Assembly: GCA_947174505.1 (NCBI GenBank) | Contig: CAMWJF010000001.1 | Location: forward strand, 124,001 to 188,000 | Source of the DNA: an uncultured Lachnospiraceae bacterium | Lineage (GTDB): Bacteria > Bacillota > Clostridia > Lachnospirales > Lachnospiraceae | Direction: 5' to 3' | Length of the DNA: 64,000 nt | Part shown: positions 53,250 through 62,478 of the stretch, piece by piece | Position numbering within the stretch: position 1 is the stretch's first letter | Layout of the letters: each line of letters begins with the position of its first letter | Translations under genes and position numbers: made by a program | Notes under the pieces: model-generated | Database searches by the model: none | Seen by the model: only the letters and a program-made list of their open reading frames with translations | Told to the model about the DNA's origin: nothing

Positions 53250-53284
53250 TATGAGAAAAGCTTAAACAGGAAGGTGACAGACCG

Positions 53285-54526
53285 TTGAAATATGATTATA
53301 TACTTAAGGAGTGGACGAGCAAAGAAAATTTAAAAAAGATTTATGGGATTGGGAACGTGCCTAAAGGAGCAGCGGGTGTTTGGAATCGCGTGAAGAGGAT
53401 GCGGGAAGAACTGTTTTCGGTAGCCGATCTCTCAAAAATATTTGTGGATCGCAAAGCGGAAAGCGTTGTTGTTCACGGATGGAAGCTGGGATATTTGTGC
53501 AGAATGTTAGCAGGACAATATCATGTTTTTTCGGTATCAGTCGACGGCTTTGCATTAAAGGAATATTGTTTTGACCGCAGGCTTTCCATGCTATGTCATT
53601 TAAGGGCATATACGGAAGATGCGGTACTTGCCGTTCTCAATGACGATGATAGTCGCCTAGAGAGAATAAAGGAAAAATTCAAGAAATATCTCAAAAAGGC
53701 AAGACCTAAATTGTTATTGACGACATCTTTCAGACCTGCCCATATTTTTGATATCATTCTCTATGAAGCGGCAAGGGAGTGCAGCGTTCCGGTTGTTTTT
53801 TTGGAACACGGTTTTTTGGCAAATCCGCTTATTTATGAGTATGGATGGAGAAAGCATACGATACTGGCACCGAAATGGTTTGATTTTTACTGGTTTTGGA
53901 ATGAAAACAATCGGAAGATTTATACGGAAATACAGCAGACAGAGGCAGAACGGTCGTTTGTGTTAGGCTATCCCTTAAAGCCGTTTGAGCAATATTCGGG
54001 AAAAAGAAATATGTCTGTTCTGTTTGTGGGGGATGGATTTGTATTTGAAGATGAAATAGATTATGGTAAATATTACAATATGATAAATGATATTTATATG
54101 ATTTGCAGCCGAGTTGGCATTCCATTTAAATTTAAGGCGCACTCTCCGGGCAAGGAGGCTGAATATATAAAAGAATATTTACTGCCTGAAATAGAGCAGA
54201 CATATGATTTTTACGGCGAACTCCGAAAAAATTATATCATAATGGGTGTGCGGACATCTGCGCTTATAGAAGCGGGGGCAATTGGAAACTACGTTATACA
54301 GGTAGCTTACGATCCTGAATATATAAAGCATTTTGTTTGGGAGCATACCTGGCTGGTAGATGATTATGATTCGGAACTCGAGCCTTTAATACTTGCAATC
54401 ATGAAGGGAGAGATTCAACCTAAAAAGTTATCACCAAATGAATTTTATCAGCCGGACGATTTGCTTGAACGGTTTAATGAAGGGTTGGAGCAAATAGAAC
54501 GCAATTACGTAGGAAAAGCAAATTAG
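53285..54526 (+). CDS. GT-B-like surface-carbohydrate protein, unassigned
   Basis: 413 residues from a TTG start with AGGAAGGTG upstream. FLEHGFLANPLIYEYGWRKH, FVLGYPLKPF, VLFVGDGFVF and KFKAHSPGKEAEYI give two Rossmann-like halves. The layout recalls CDP-glycerol/polysialyl-type transferases and bacterial sialyltransferases with a KAHSPG/RPHPG substrate motif, but no family is certain. A/T-rich like its neighbours. Its place between the aldolase and NeuB genes suggests transfer of a CMP-activated sugar. Confidence 0.6.
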   Translation: MKYDYILKEWTSKENLKKIYGIGNVPKGAAGVWNRVKRMREELFSVADLSKIFVDRKAESVVVHGWKLGYLCRMLAGQYHVFSVSVDGFALKEYCFDRRLSMLCHLRAYTEDAVLAVLNDDDSRLERIKEKFKKYLKKARPKLLLTTSFRPAHIFDIILYEAARECSVPVVFLEHGFLANPLIYEYGWRKHTILAPKWFDFYWFWNENNRKIYTEIQQTEAERSFVLGYPLKPFEQYSGKRNMSVLFVGDGFVFEDEIDYGKYYNMINDIYMICSRVGIPFKFKAHSPGKEAEYIKEYLLPEIEQTYDFYGELRKNYIIMGVRTSALIEAGAIGNYVIQVAYDPEYIKHFVWEHTWLVDDYDSELEPLILAIMKGEIQPKKLSPNEFYQPDDLLERFNEGLEQIERNYVGKAN

Positions 54527-54536
54527 GAGAATTCGG

Positions 54537-55913
54537 ATGCAAGAATATGATTTCCTGCTTATGTATGAGCATAAAGTAAGGGAGCTTGATAATCTGTGCC
54601 TGTTAAAATATGAGCTGGATAAAAGAGGCTATAGGACAAAAATCCTATATGAGAATGATTATGAACTGGTAAAATCAAATAGGGTTTTGTATAAAACGAA
54701 AGTACTGGTAGTTGGATACTGTTATACGAGCAGTTCCATTAAAGATTATGCCAGTTATAGGATCAGATTTGATAAGGTAATCAATCTTCAGTGGGAACAG
54801 ATGATCACAAACGAACAGGAAAAAGATAGCAATAGCTTCCGAAATCTGTCTGGTCTGGCAAAGGAAATCGTTCACATCTCATGGGGTGAAAGAAATCAGA
54901 AAAGGCTGATTGAGAAAGCGGGGGTCGCGCCGGATCATATTAAAGTGACAGGAAATATAACCATGGATCTGCTGCGGCCAGAGTTCAAAGGGTTTTATTT
55001 GTCTAGGGATGAAATCTGCAAACGATACAGGCTGCCTTCTGAGAAGAAAATATGTCTGTTTATTGCAGGATTTAAATATGTAGAGGCGTCGGAGGAAGCA
55101 AAACGGGCAACAATTGCACGTTTTGGCGAGGGACGAAGACGATATCTGGAGGTGGCCGAAAAAGAACAGCTCACAATACTGGAATGGTTCCGGCGATTTC
55201 TGGAGGAGCATAAAGACTGTGTAATCGTCTATCGTCCGCATCCGGGAGATGGTTCGCCGCGTGCTGAAAAAATGGCACATAATTATGAAAGTTTCAAAGT
55301 GATTTCAGAGCTTTCCGTTAAGCAGTGGATTGTGATCAGTGATCTGATCTATGCGTGGAACAGCACAGCGATTTTCGAAGCCTTTTTTGCAGGAAAAAAC
55401 CCGATGCACTTATGCCCTTATCCCATACCGGAAGACCAGAGCCATCCGCTTTTAATGAAAATGAATAAGATTACCGATTATGATACGTTTTTGAAGTCTG
55501 CGTCCGGCCGACGGGTTGATCTGGGGCTTACGAAGGAAATCGTGAATCCGTTTTATCTTGTGGATGAGGAAAAAGCCGCTTATGTCAAGGTAGTAGACGC
55601 TTTTGAAGAAGTGTACCGAAATGATGCATACACGTTCAGCCGAAGACAGCGCAGGGCTTACAGACATTTGTACTCCTTCTGGGAGAGAATGGTCATAGCG
55701 TTTATGAGAAGCGGTTTCCTGTATCGAATATATGGATGGCTGCTTCTCCATGTACCGCTTCGCTTTGTGCAGAATCGTAGACAATGGCTGCAAGAGTACC
55801 AGGAGAAAGAATATGAAAGATGGAAGAAGATGAATGCCATAGAAGCAGGGGATGGCGGGGAGACTGAGAAAATTATTCGTAAAATAGGGGTGTTATTGCA
55901 CGACGGAAGGTGA
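54537..55913 (+). CDS. GT-B-like surface-carbohydrate biosynthesis protein
   Basis: 458 residues. FLLMYEHKVRELDNLCLLKY, IVHISWGERNQKRLIEKAG, IKVTGNITMDLLRP and VIVYRPHPGDGSPRAEKM match a family often named surface carbohydrate biosynthesis protein; RPHPGD and the later DLIYAWNSTAIFEAFFAGK are its donor-site blocks, shared in general form with CDP-glycerol glycerophosphotransferases and polysialyltransferases. A helical, basic and aromatic C-terminus (about 375-440) may bind the membrane. Likely a transferase for the sugar acid made by the following neu-like genes. Confidence 0.7.
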   Translation: MQEYDFLLMYEHKVRELDNLCLLKYELDKRGYRTKILYENDYELVKSNRVLYKTKVLVVGYCYTSSSIKDYASYRIRFDKVINLQWEQMITNEQEKDSNSFRNLSGLAKEIVHISWGERNQKRLIEKAGVAPDHIKVTGNITMDLLRPEFKGFYLSRDEICKRYRLPSEKKICLFIAGFKYVEASEEAKRATIARFGEGRRRYLEVAEKEQLTILEWFRRFLEEHKDCVIVYRPHPGDGSPRAEKMAHNYESFKVISELSVKQWIVISDLIYAWNSTAIFEAFFAGKNPMHLCPYPIPEDQSHPLLMKMNKITDYDTFLKSASGRRVDLGLTKEIVNPFYLVDEEKAAYVKVVDAFEEVYRNDAYTFSRRQRRAYRHLYSFWERMVIAFMRSGFLYRIYGWLLLHVPLRFVQNRRQWLQEYQEKEYERWKKMNAIEAGDGGETEKIIRKIGVLLHDGR

Positions 55914-55920
55914 AAAGAGC

Positions 55921-56985
55921 ATGAAAATTACCAGATGGTTTGAAGAGGGTGCTGCATGTAATGCAGTGTATATTATTGCAGAAGTGTCTCAGAATCATGA
56001 CGGCAGTCTGGGACAGGCTCATGCGTTTATTGACGCGGTGGCCGGCACGGGAGTCGATGCGATCAAATTCCAGACGCATATTGCAGAGGCGGAGAGTACG
56101 CCAGACGAGCCGTTTCGGGTCAAGTTCAGCTATGAGGACAAGACCAGGTATGATTACTGGAAAAGGATGGAATTTACGTTTGAACAGTGGGAAGGACTGT
56201 ATCGTCATGCACGGGAGGCGGGGCTTGATTTTCTAAGTTCTGTTTTTTCTGTAGAAGCATTTGAAATGATGCAGTCTATCGGAATGCCAGCGTGGAAGCT
56301 TGGTTCAGGAGAGGTTTTTAACAACTGTCTGGTAGATAAAATGGTAAAAACCGGAAAACCGATTCTATTATCCACAGGATTAAGTTCTTATGAGGACATT
56401 GACCGGCAGGTGGAGATGATAAAAACAAATCCATATGCGGTGATGCAATGTACGACGGCATATCCGTGCCCGCCGGAGAAGATCGGTTTAAATCTCGTTT
56501 CGGAAATGAGAGATAGATATAAATGTCCTATTGGACTCTCAGACCATTCCGGGACGATATTTCCGTCACTGGCGGCTGTAGCAAACGGTGCACTGATGAT
56601 AGAAGTGCATGTGACCATGAGTCCCTATATGTTCGGTCCCGATGTGAAGGCATCTGTGACTATAGAACAGCTCCGGGAAATGACAGAGGGCATTAGGATG
56701 ATTACCGCGATGCGGAATGCACCGGTTGATAAGACAGCATTGAATGAAGAGCAGAAGGAGTTAAAGCATATTTTTGCAAAAGGTATTTACCTGAAGCGGG
56801 ATGTCGCAAAGGGAGAGAAGCTCGAGCTGCAGGCTCTCTCCTTCAAAAAACCATTGACTGCCATCTCCGGGGAACATTATGAGGAGGTGCTGGGAAAAAG
56901 GCTGTTAAAGGACCTGAAAATGGGCGAGGCGTTGCGCTGGTCCGATTTGGAGGGCGGCAGAATAGAAAGGGGATACACGGTTTAG
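55921..56985 (+). CDS. NeuB/LegI-type nonulosonic acid synthase
   Basis: 354 residues. IIAEVSQNHDGSLGQAHAFI, AIKFQTHIAEAE near residue 49, KLGSGEVFNNCLVDKM, STGLSSYEDID, CTTAYPCPPEKIGLN and GLSDHSGTIFPSLAAVANGA are NeuB barrel motifs; a C-terminal antifreeze-like SAF domain (about 278-354, IYLKRDVAKGEKLELQALS) completes the usual architecture. The enzyme condenses phosphoenolpyruvate with ManNAc or a diacetamido-hexose to form sialic or legionaminic acid. The nearby PtmE-like gene favours the legionaminic route. The next gene starts 2 bases later. Confidence 0.92.
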   Translation: MKITRWFEEGAACNAVYIIAEVSQNHDGSLGQAHAFIDAVAGTGVDAIKFQTHIAEAESTPDEPFRVKFSYEDKTRYDYWKRMEFTFEQWEGLYRHAREAGLDFLSSVFSVEAFEMMQSIGMPAWKLGSGEVFNNCLVDKMVKTGKPILLSTGLSSYEDIDRQVEMIKTNPYAVMQCTTAYPCPPEKIGLNLVSEMRDRYKCPIGLSDHSGTIFPSLAAVANGALMIEVHVTMSPYMFGPDVKASVTIEQLREMTEGIRMITAMRNAPVDKTALNEEQKELKHIFAKGIYLKRDVAKGEKLELQALSFKKPLTAISGEHYEEVLGKRLLKDLKMGEALRWSDLEGGRIERGYTV

Positions 56986-56986
56986 C

Positions 56987-58138
56987 ATGAAGAGAAAAGT
57001 ATGTGTGGTAGTAGCGAGCAGAGCCAATTACGGCAGGGTAAAATATGTATTAAAAGCGATACAGGCACATCCGGAGCTGGAACTGCAGCTTGTTGTAGGC
57101 GCATCCGTTTTACTGGACCGTTTCGGGAATGCGCTCCGTGTGATTGAAAAGGACGGCTTTACGCCCACCAGAAAAATTTATTATGTGATAGAAGGGGAGA
57201 ACCTGGAAACACAGGCCAAATCCACGGGGCTGGGTATTATAGAACTGTCCACGGTTTTTGAGGACATCCGGCCGGATGTGGTGGTGACTGTGGCTGACAG
57301 ATATGAGACGATGGCGACAGCGATTGCGGCGACGTATCTGAATATTCCGCTTGCCCATATTCAGGGAGGAGAAATCACCGGGAATATCGACGAGCTGGTG
57401 AGACATGCGATTACGAAGATGTCGCACTACCATTTTCCGTCAACGGAGCAGAGCAAAGAACGGCTGATTAAGATGGGGGAGGAGCCAGAGCGTATTGTGA
57501 ACAGCGGCTGTCCTTCCATAGATACCCTGTGCCATCAGGATCTTACGATCAATAATGAAAAGATGCAGGAATATAATGTCGGTGTGGGGTATCGGATTGA
57601 TTTCACGAAGCCCTATATTCTGATGATGCAGCATCCGGTGACGACAACGCCGGAGGAAGGGCGCGCACAGGTTGAAAAAACGCTTGCCGCATTAAAAGAC
57701 AGGAAGGAACAGAAAATAGTAATGTGGCCGAACATTGACGCCGGAAGCGACTTAGTGTCAAGAGGTATCCGTATTTTCCGTGAAAACAACAGTGGTTCTA
57801 ACTTTGCTTACTGTAAGAATTTCCCGCCGGAAATTTATAACTGTATTCTAAAAAATGCGGTGTGTGCAGTGGGAAACAGCAGTTCTTTTATCAGGGAGGC
57901 ATCATTCCTCGGAACGCCCTCGGTTATTGTCGGAGACAGACAGGAGGGAAGGGAGCACGGAAGCAACGTTGTGCTTGCGGATTACGACACGGAAGAGATA
58001 GCAGGATGTCTGGAGAGGCAGATTGCCCATGGGAGGTATGAATCGGAAACCATTTTCGGAAAAGGAAATGCAGGCGAGATTATTGCAGACTATCTGGCGA
58101 AGACGGAGTTGTCCATTCATAAGAGAATGACATACTAA
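56987..58138 (+). CDS. NeuC/LegG-type hydrolysing NDP-GlcNAc 2-epimerase
   Basis: 383 residues. KVCVVVASRANYGRVKYVL, VVTVADRYETMATAIAATYL, LAHIQGGEITGNIDELVRHAITKMSH, and SSFIREASFLGTPSVIVG identify the hydrolysing 2-epimerase branch that releases ManNAc, or the 2,4-diacetamido-mannose intermediate when it is LegG. Coupled to neuB by a two-base gap in the same order as neuB2-neuC2 of the Campylobacter legionaminic acid cluster. Sequence alone cannot fix UDP versus GDP substrate. Confidence 0.92.
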   Translation: MKRKVCVVVASRANYGRVKYVLKAIQAHPELELQLVVGASVLLDRFGNALRVIEKDGFTPTRKIYYVIEGENLETQAKSTGLGIIELSTVFEDIRPDVVVTVADRYETMATAIAATYLNIPLAHIQGGEITGNIDELVRHAITKMSHYHFPSTEQSKERLIKMGEEPERIVNSGCPSIDTLCHQDLTINNEKMQEYNVGVGYRIDFTKPYILMMQHPVTTTPEEGRAQVEKTLAALKDRKEQKIVMWPNIDAGSDLVSRGIRIFRENNSGSNFAYCKNFPPEIYNCILKNAVCAVGNSSSFIREASFLGTPSVIVGDRQEGREHGSNVVLADYDTEEIAGCLERQIAHGRYESETIFGKGNAGEIIADYLAKTELSIHKRMTY

Positions 58139-58177
58139 AAAGGCGGTATTGCTCGGGACAGGATTGGGGTGAGGCGT

Positions 58178-58888
58178 ATGAAAAAGAGGCTGGCAATTAT
58201 TCCCGCAAGGGGAGGCTCGAAAGGAATTCCGAAAAAGAATATATACAATGTGGCGGGACATCCGTTGATTTATTACACGATTCTGGCAGCCAAAGAGGCG
58301 AAAGAGGCTGGGGCAGTTGACCAGGTGATTGTATCGACGGATTCGGAGGAGATTGCCGCTATTGCGAAGGAATGTGGCGCAGAGGTTCCGTTTATCCGGC
58401 CTGCCGCGCTTTCCTCCGACCAGTCGAAAAGTGCGGATCTGATGATCCATGCGGTGGACTTCTATCGGGAGCGGGGCGAATATTACGACGATATCGTTTT
58501 ATTGCAGCCAACCTCGCCACTCAGAAAAGGGGAAGACATTATCGGCGCGGTTGCGCTGTATGACAGCAGACAGGGAACATCTCTGGTAAGCTGTTACAGG
58601 GAAGAGAGTGTCAGCGAGTACAATGCCTACCACAGGAAAGATGATATGGGGATTGCGCTGCATCCGGATCACAACAAAGGGAAAAGGAGACAGGATCTGC
58701 CGGAGCTGTATGTGAGAAACGGAGCTGTTTTTATTACGGATGTGGAGTATCTGCGAACATCCAGACTGGTAATCAGTGAAGAACCCGTCATATATGTAAT
58801 GCCTGTGGAGCGCTCTATAAATATTGATACCCGGTACGATATGGAGCTGACGGAGTGGCTGATGGAGAGGGAGTCGAATGGAAAATAA
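58178..58888 (+). CDS. CMP-nonulosonate cytidylyltransferase (NeuA-like), copy 2
   Basis: 236 residues from ATG 58178 (GGGTGAGG upstream; GTG 58169 is possible). LAIIPARGGSKGIPKKNIY is the full NeuA nucleotide-binding loop; VIVSTDSEEIAAIAKECGAE, FIRPAALSSDQS, LLQPTSPLRKGEDI and ERSINIDTRYDME complete the family blocks. It links CMP to a nonulosonic acid. RRQDLPELYVRNGAVFI is characteristic of the PtmB/LegF and NeuA branch. The stop overlaps the start of the next gene by 11 bases. Confidence 0.92.
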   Translation: MKKRLAIIPARGGSKGIPKKNIYNVAGHPLIYYTILAAKEAKEAGAVDQVIVSTDSEEIAAIAKECGAEVPFIRPAALSSDQSKSADLMIHAVDFYRERGEYYDDIVLLQPTSPLRKGEDIIGAVALYDSRQGTSLVSCYREESVSEYNAYHRKDDMGIALHPDHNKGKRRQDLPELYVRNGAVFITDVEYLRTSRLVISEEPVIYVMPVERSINIDTRYDMELTEWLMERESNGK

Positions 58889-60197
58889 AAAAACGGTTCT
58901 GATGATTGCCAACAGCGATACGGCAGCGAACGGTTTTTTGTCTTTAGCGGAACGGATGCATAACAGGGAGGAAATAAAATTTGTTATGGTATGCCATCCG
59001 CGGGTGCGCATAAAGGGCGCGGAAGAGAAAATTCAAAAAATGGGAATGAACCGTTTAACTTTGATTGATTTTGATGAAAAGGCGAGAGTAACAGACGGAA
59101 AACGGAACGATCGGAATTATCGGTATAAAAGAGACAGCCTTGTGATTTCGCTTGGAAAGGCTGCTGTTAATTCATGCAGAATAGTGAGCGGAAACATTCG
59201 GGGAAAACAATGCGCGAGAGACATTATAAAGAGGGAACGGCCGGGGATTATATTGCTTTATGCAGACAATAAATCCGAGTTGGAAAAGTTTTTTATCTAT
59301 TATGCTAAAAAGCTAAAGATCAGGACGGTCATAGCACCGATCTGTTTTGCGAGTATAGCAAGTATTTTGTCTAATCCCACAAATGGATTTCGATTAAAGA
59401 AAGAGGATGCCCTGCCTGTATCGGCAAAAATCGTGAGGCGTATCAGTCCCCGCTCAGAAAGGTGCAGCGGGGAGGAAAGGGTGTTTTTCAAGCAGCCTTT
59501 TGCTGAGATTATGGACCGTCTGATGGGGTTTTATGTTCCAAATCCCTGGGTGCAGGGAAGTCTGGCTGATATAGTATGTACGGCATATCCGGAGCAGTAT
59601 GATGAGATAAAAAGAGAGCTGGGCCGCGATACCGCAGAGGGCAGGCTGTTTTTGACAGAGTCCGTGGAAGACGGGATTATCATAGACGGGTACCTGAAGA
59701 GAAAACAGATCAAAGAAAATTTGTCTGGAAAGTATAGACTGCATGGGAAAAAGACAGTCGTTATCGCTTTTTCTGAGAGACTGCAGCAGTGGTCCAGGGA
59801 AAATGATTTGTACAATAAAGGCCTGATTGTACAGAGCGTATTGGAATATTATGATGAAGCGCTGGTGTCCCTGCATCCGAAATCAGATTTGGATGAGAAT
59901 TGTTTTCTGGAAAAATATGAGGGATGCCATATTGCGGAAGAACCCCTGCGTTCCATAATTGGGGCAGCGGATCTGGTGATTTATGCCGACAGATCATCGG
60001 TTGCCAGGTGGGTCGAATGGCTGCAGATTGACCGGGTGGTTTATTCCAGCTTTTCCATGCAGGATAAGTGGACTGAGGAGATGCTCCGGGAGTTTAAGGA
60101 AAAACTGGCGCTATCCGTGAAAACAGAAACGGAGAGCTCTCTTCCCGAATTGGAAAGAAGGGCGGACTTTGCAGATTTTATTTTAGATTTGCTGTAA
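58878..60197 (+). CDS. GT-B-like putative transferase, unassigned
   Basis: 439 residues. TVLMIANSDTAANGFLSLAE begins a Rossmann half; KKTVVIAFSERLQQWSREND starts the second half, and EALVSLHPKSDLDENCFLEK plus IIGAADLVIYADRSSVARW provide an HP-containing and a later Ser-Ser block as in polysialyltransferase-like proteins. Family not certain. It overlaps the CMP-sugar synthetase gene, so the two are translationally coupled, which supports a role as the transferase of that CMP-sugar. A basic central section (about 65-110) is unusual. Confidence 0.55.
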   Translation: MENKKTVLMIANSDTAANGFLSLAERMHNREEIKFVMVCHPRVRIKGAEEKIQKMGMNRLTLIDFDEKARVTDGKRNDRNYRYKRDSLVISLGKAAVNSCRIVSGNIRGKQCARDIIKRERPGIILLYADNKSELEKFFIYYAKKLKIRTVIAPICFASIASILSNPTNGFRLKKEDALPVSAKIVRRISPRSERCSGEERVFFKQPFAEIMDRLMGFYVPNPWVQGSLADIVCTAYPEQYDEIKRELGRDTAEGRLFLTESVEDGIIIDGYLKRKQIKENLSGKYRLHGKKTVVIAFSERLQQWSRENDLYNKGLIVQSVLEYYDEALVSLHPKSDLDENCFLEKYEGCHIAEEPLRSIIGAADLVIYADRSSVARWVEWLQIDRVVYSSFSMQDKWTEEMLREFKEKLALSVKTETESSLPELERRADFADFILDLL

Positions 60198-60294
60198 CCG
60201 GCAGGGCAGATTATTCTTGACAGAATGAATGGAAGATGGGATTATTAATGGAAGAGGAGAGGGTTTTACTGGATCAGCATAAGAGTGAAAAAGA

Positions 60295-61356
60295 ATGAAA
60301 AATCTTAAAATTTTTATGGTGGAAGAGGAAAATTCCATCAAAGAGGTCATGAAAAAAATTGCCGTCAATGCAAGGGGTCTTGTCTTTGTCTGCAAGGGTG
60401 GACGCCTGCTTGCGACAGTTACGGATGGAGATATCAGAAGATATATACTTGCAGGCGGGGATATTGAGGGGGAGGTGTCGCAGGCTGCAAACTATTCTCC
60501 TGTGTTTGTCTATCCGGAAGAACGGGAAAGGGCAAAGGATATTATGATTCGGCGCAGCATAACGGCTCTTCCGGTTGTAGATCATGACCACCGGATCACA
60601 GATATTCTTTTTCTGCGGTATCCTGATGCGGAGGATGCGGAGGAAGCGAAAGTCGGTGTAAACGTGCCGGTAATCATCATGGCAGGCGGAAAGGGACAGA
60701 GACTGAAACCGTTTACGGATATTTTGCCCAAACCGTTGATTCCTTTAGGGGAAAAAACGATTACGGAACGAATCATTATGAGATTTCAGAAGTACGGCTG
60801 TAATCGCTTTTATATGATTGTTAACTATAAAAAGAACTTTATTAAGGCATATTTCGCGGATAACGAAATGAATTATAACATTCAGTTTGTGGAGGAAGAA
60901 AAGTTTCTGGGAACCGCCGGTGGGCTGAAGCTGGTGCAGGGAGAGGTTTCCGGCGATTTTTTTGTTTCCAACTGTGATATTCTGATAGAAGCCGATTATC
61001 AGGCAATTCTGGAGGAACATGTCCGCAAGGAGTGTATTATTACATTGGTCTGTGCGCATAAAAAATATCAGATGCCTTACGGAACCGTTGAGGGGGACGC
61101 GGAGGGGTATGTCTGCAGGATGCAGGAGAAACCGATTTTGTCCTACAATATAAACACAGGGCTGTATGTAGTCAATGAAAGATTTTTGGAGAGGATACCA
61201 CAGGATACCTTTGTGGATATGACGGAGCTGGTAGGTGACTGTATCAGAAAGAAAGAAAAAGTGGGAATTTATCTGATCGAAGAAGAACAGTGGCTGGATA
61301 CCGGGCAGATGGAAGAACTGGAAAAAACGTATACGGCGTTAAAGCTGAACGGCTAG
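60295..61356 (+). CDS. CBS-domain sugar-1-phosphate nucleotidyltransferase (PtmE-like)
   Basis: 353 residues. Two CBS motifs occupy about residues 8-118 (LLATVTDGDIRRYILAGGDI; ITALPVVDHDHRITDI). From 123 a nucleotidyltransferase domain follows: VIIMAGGKGQRLKPFTDILPKPLIP, FVSNCDILIEADY, and NTGLYVVNERFLE. This architecture is that of PtmE, which makes GDP-glucosamine from GlcN-1-P and GTP for legionaminic acid in Campylobacter. Its presence near NeuB/NeuC homologues supports a GDP-linked legionaminic pathway. The CBS pair may bind nucleotides for control. Confidence 0.85.
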   Translation: MKNLKIFMVEEENSIKEVMKKIAVNARGLVFVCKGGRLLATVTDGDIRRYILAGGDIEGEVSQAANYSPVFVYPEERERAKDIMIRRSITALPVVDHDHRITDILFLRYPDAEDAEEAKVGVNVPVIIMAGGKGQRLKPFTDILPKPLIPLGEKTITERIIMRFQKYGCNRFYMIVNYKKNFIKAYFADNEMNYNIQFVEEEKFLGTAGGLKLVQGEVSGDFFVSNCDILIEADYQAILEEHVRKECIITLVCAHKKYQMPYGTVEGDAEGYVCRMQEKPILSYNINTGLYVVNERFLERIPQDTFVDMTELVGDCIRKKEKVGIYLIEEEQWLDTGQMEELEKTYTALKLNG

Positions 61357-61368
61357 ATGGGAGGAAGC

Positions 61369-62439
61369 ATGAAAGATATTGCATTATCACGTGATTTTTT
61401 GAATTCTTCAAAAATATTGTTCCATTATGGAAGGATGCTGGAGGATCTCAGTAAAGGAAAGGAAGATTTTAATCCGATTGCGATAGAAGTGCATCCGACT
61501 GCAGTCTGCAACCATAGCTGTATTCACTGCTCCTATAAGGAGCGTAACGAGCACCGGGCGAGTCTGTCTAAAGAGGTTATGGACAAGCTGGTTGATTCCA
61601 TTATTGCCATGAATATACGGGCGGTGTATTTTTCGGGTGGTGGAGAGCCGACTCTGTATCCGGGTATAGCGGATTATATTACGAAGCTCCATGACAATGG
61701 CGTTGAATGCTCCATAATTACGAATGCCACCGCTTTTGAGGAAGTGGGACTGATTCCGATTGCTGACAGGTTTAACTATATAGCTATTTCCGTACCCGGT
61801 ATTGACGACGAAACCTTCCGTGTGATTACGGGGACGGGCAATATGGAAAAAGCGTTGGCGGTGCCGGCGAAAATTAAGGGCTTTCATGGGGAGAACAGCC
61901 CTGTGATCGGTTCCAGGATTGTGTTGACGAATAAAAATTACAAGTGCGTCAAAGACTTCCTGCGGATTATAAAAGAGCGGGAATTTGATTATGCCTTATT
62001 TAAGATTGTCCGGGATTATGAGGACAACGGGCAGGGATTGACGAAAGAGGAAGAGGAGTATCTGAAAAAGGAAATTCAGGAGTGTGAAGGGTGTGACGAA
62101 AACTTTACAAACCTGAAGTCTATTTTCAATTACAGGAAGCTTCCCGAATTTGAGAATAAATGCTGGACGAATCAGTTCGGCATGATTGCGAATGTCAGCA
62201 CGGACGGAAAAGTGTATCCGAATATTGTAGAGATAGACAAGGAAGCGTTCTGTATAGGAAATTTGAATGAAATGACGTTGGAGGAGATGTGGAACTCGCC
62301 GCAGCACCAGAGAGTCAAAGAGCTTTCCAACGAGAAGTGGCGAAACGGTGAATGCAAAAACTGCCGCGCGATGGCTTATAATAACATTATCAACCATATC
62401 AACCAGGCGATGCCAAGGTATTTTGATCCTTTCATTTGA
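61369..62439 (+). CDS. Radical SAM/SPASM enzyme
   Basis: 356 residues from ATG 61369 (GGGAGGAAG upstream); ATG 61357 follows the previous stop at once but has no ribosome site. CNHSCIHCSY near residue 47 binds the iron-sulfur cluster, and FSGGGEPTLYPG is the SAM-binding GGE block. A C-terminal SPASM-like set (NKCWTNQFGMIANVSTDGKVYPNI, NCRAM) suggests an auxiliary cluster. It lies between the PtmE-like gene and a CMP-sugar synthetase, so its substrate may be the nucleotide sugar or sugar acid of this block. Exact chemistry unknown. Confidence 0.87.
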   Translation: MKDIALSRDFLNSSKILFHYGRMLEDLSKGKEDFNPIAIEVHPTAVCNHSCIHCSYKERNEHRASLSKEVMDKLVDSIIAMNIRAVYFSGGGEPTLYPGIADYITKLHDNGVECSIITNATAFEEVGLIPIADRFNYIAISVPGIDDETFRVITGTGNMEKALAVPAKIKGFHGENSPVIGSRIVLTNKNYKCVKDFLRIIKEREFDYALFKIVRDYEDNGQGLTKEEEEYLKKEIQECEGCDENFTNLKSIFNYRKLPEFENKCWTNQFGMIANVSTDGKVYPNIVEIDKEAFCIGNLNEMTLEEMWNSPQHQRVKELSNEKWRNGECKNCRAMAYNNIINHINQAMPRYFDPFI

Positions 62440-62478
62440 TCCTGGCTTACAGATAATATAGTTTTGGGGAAAAGACGG

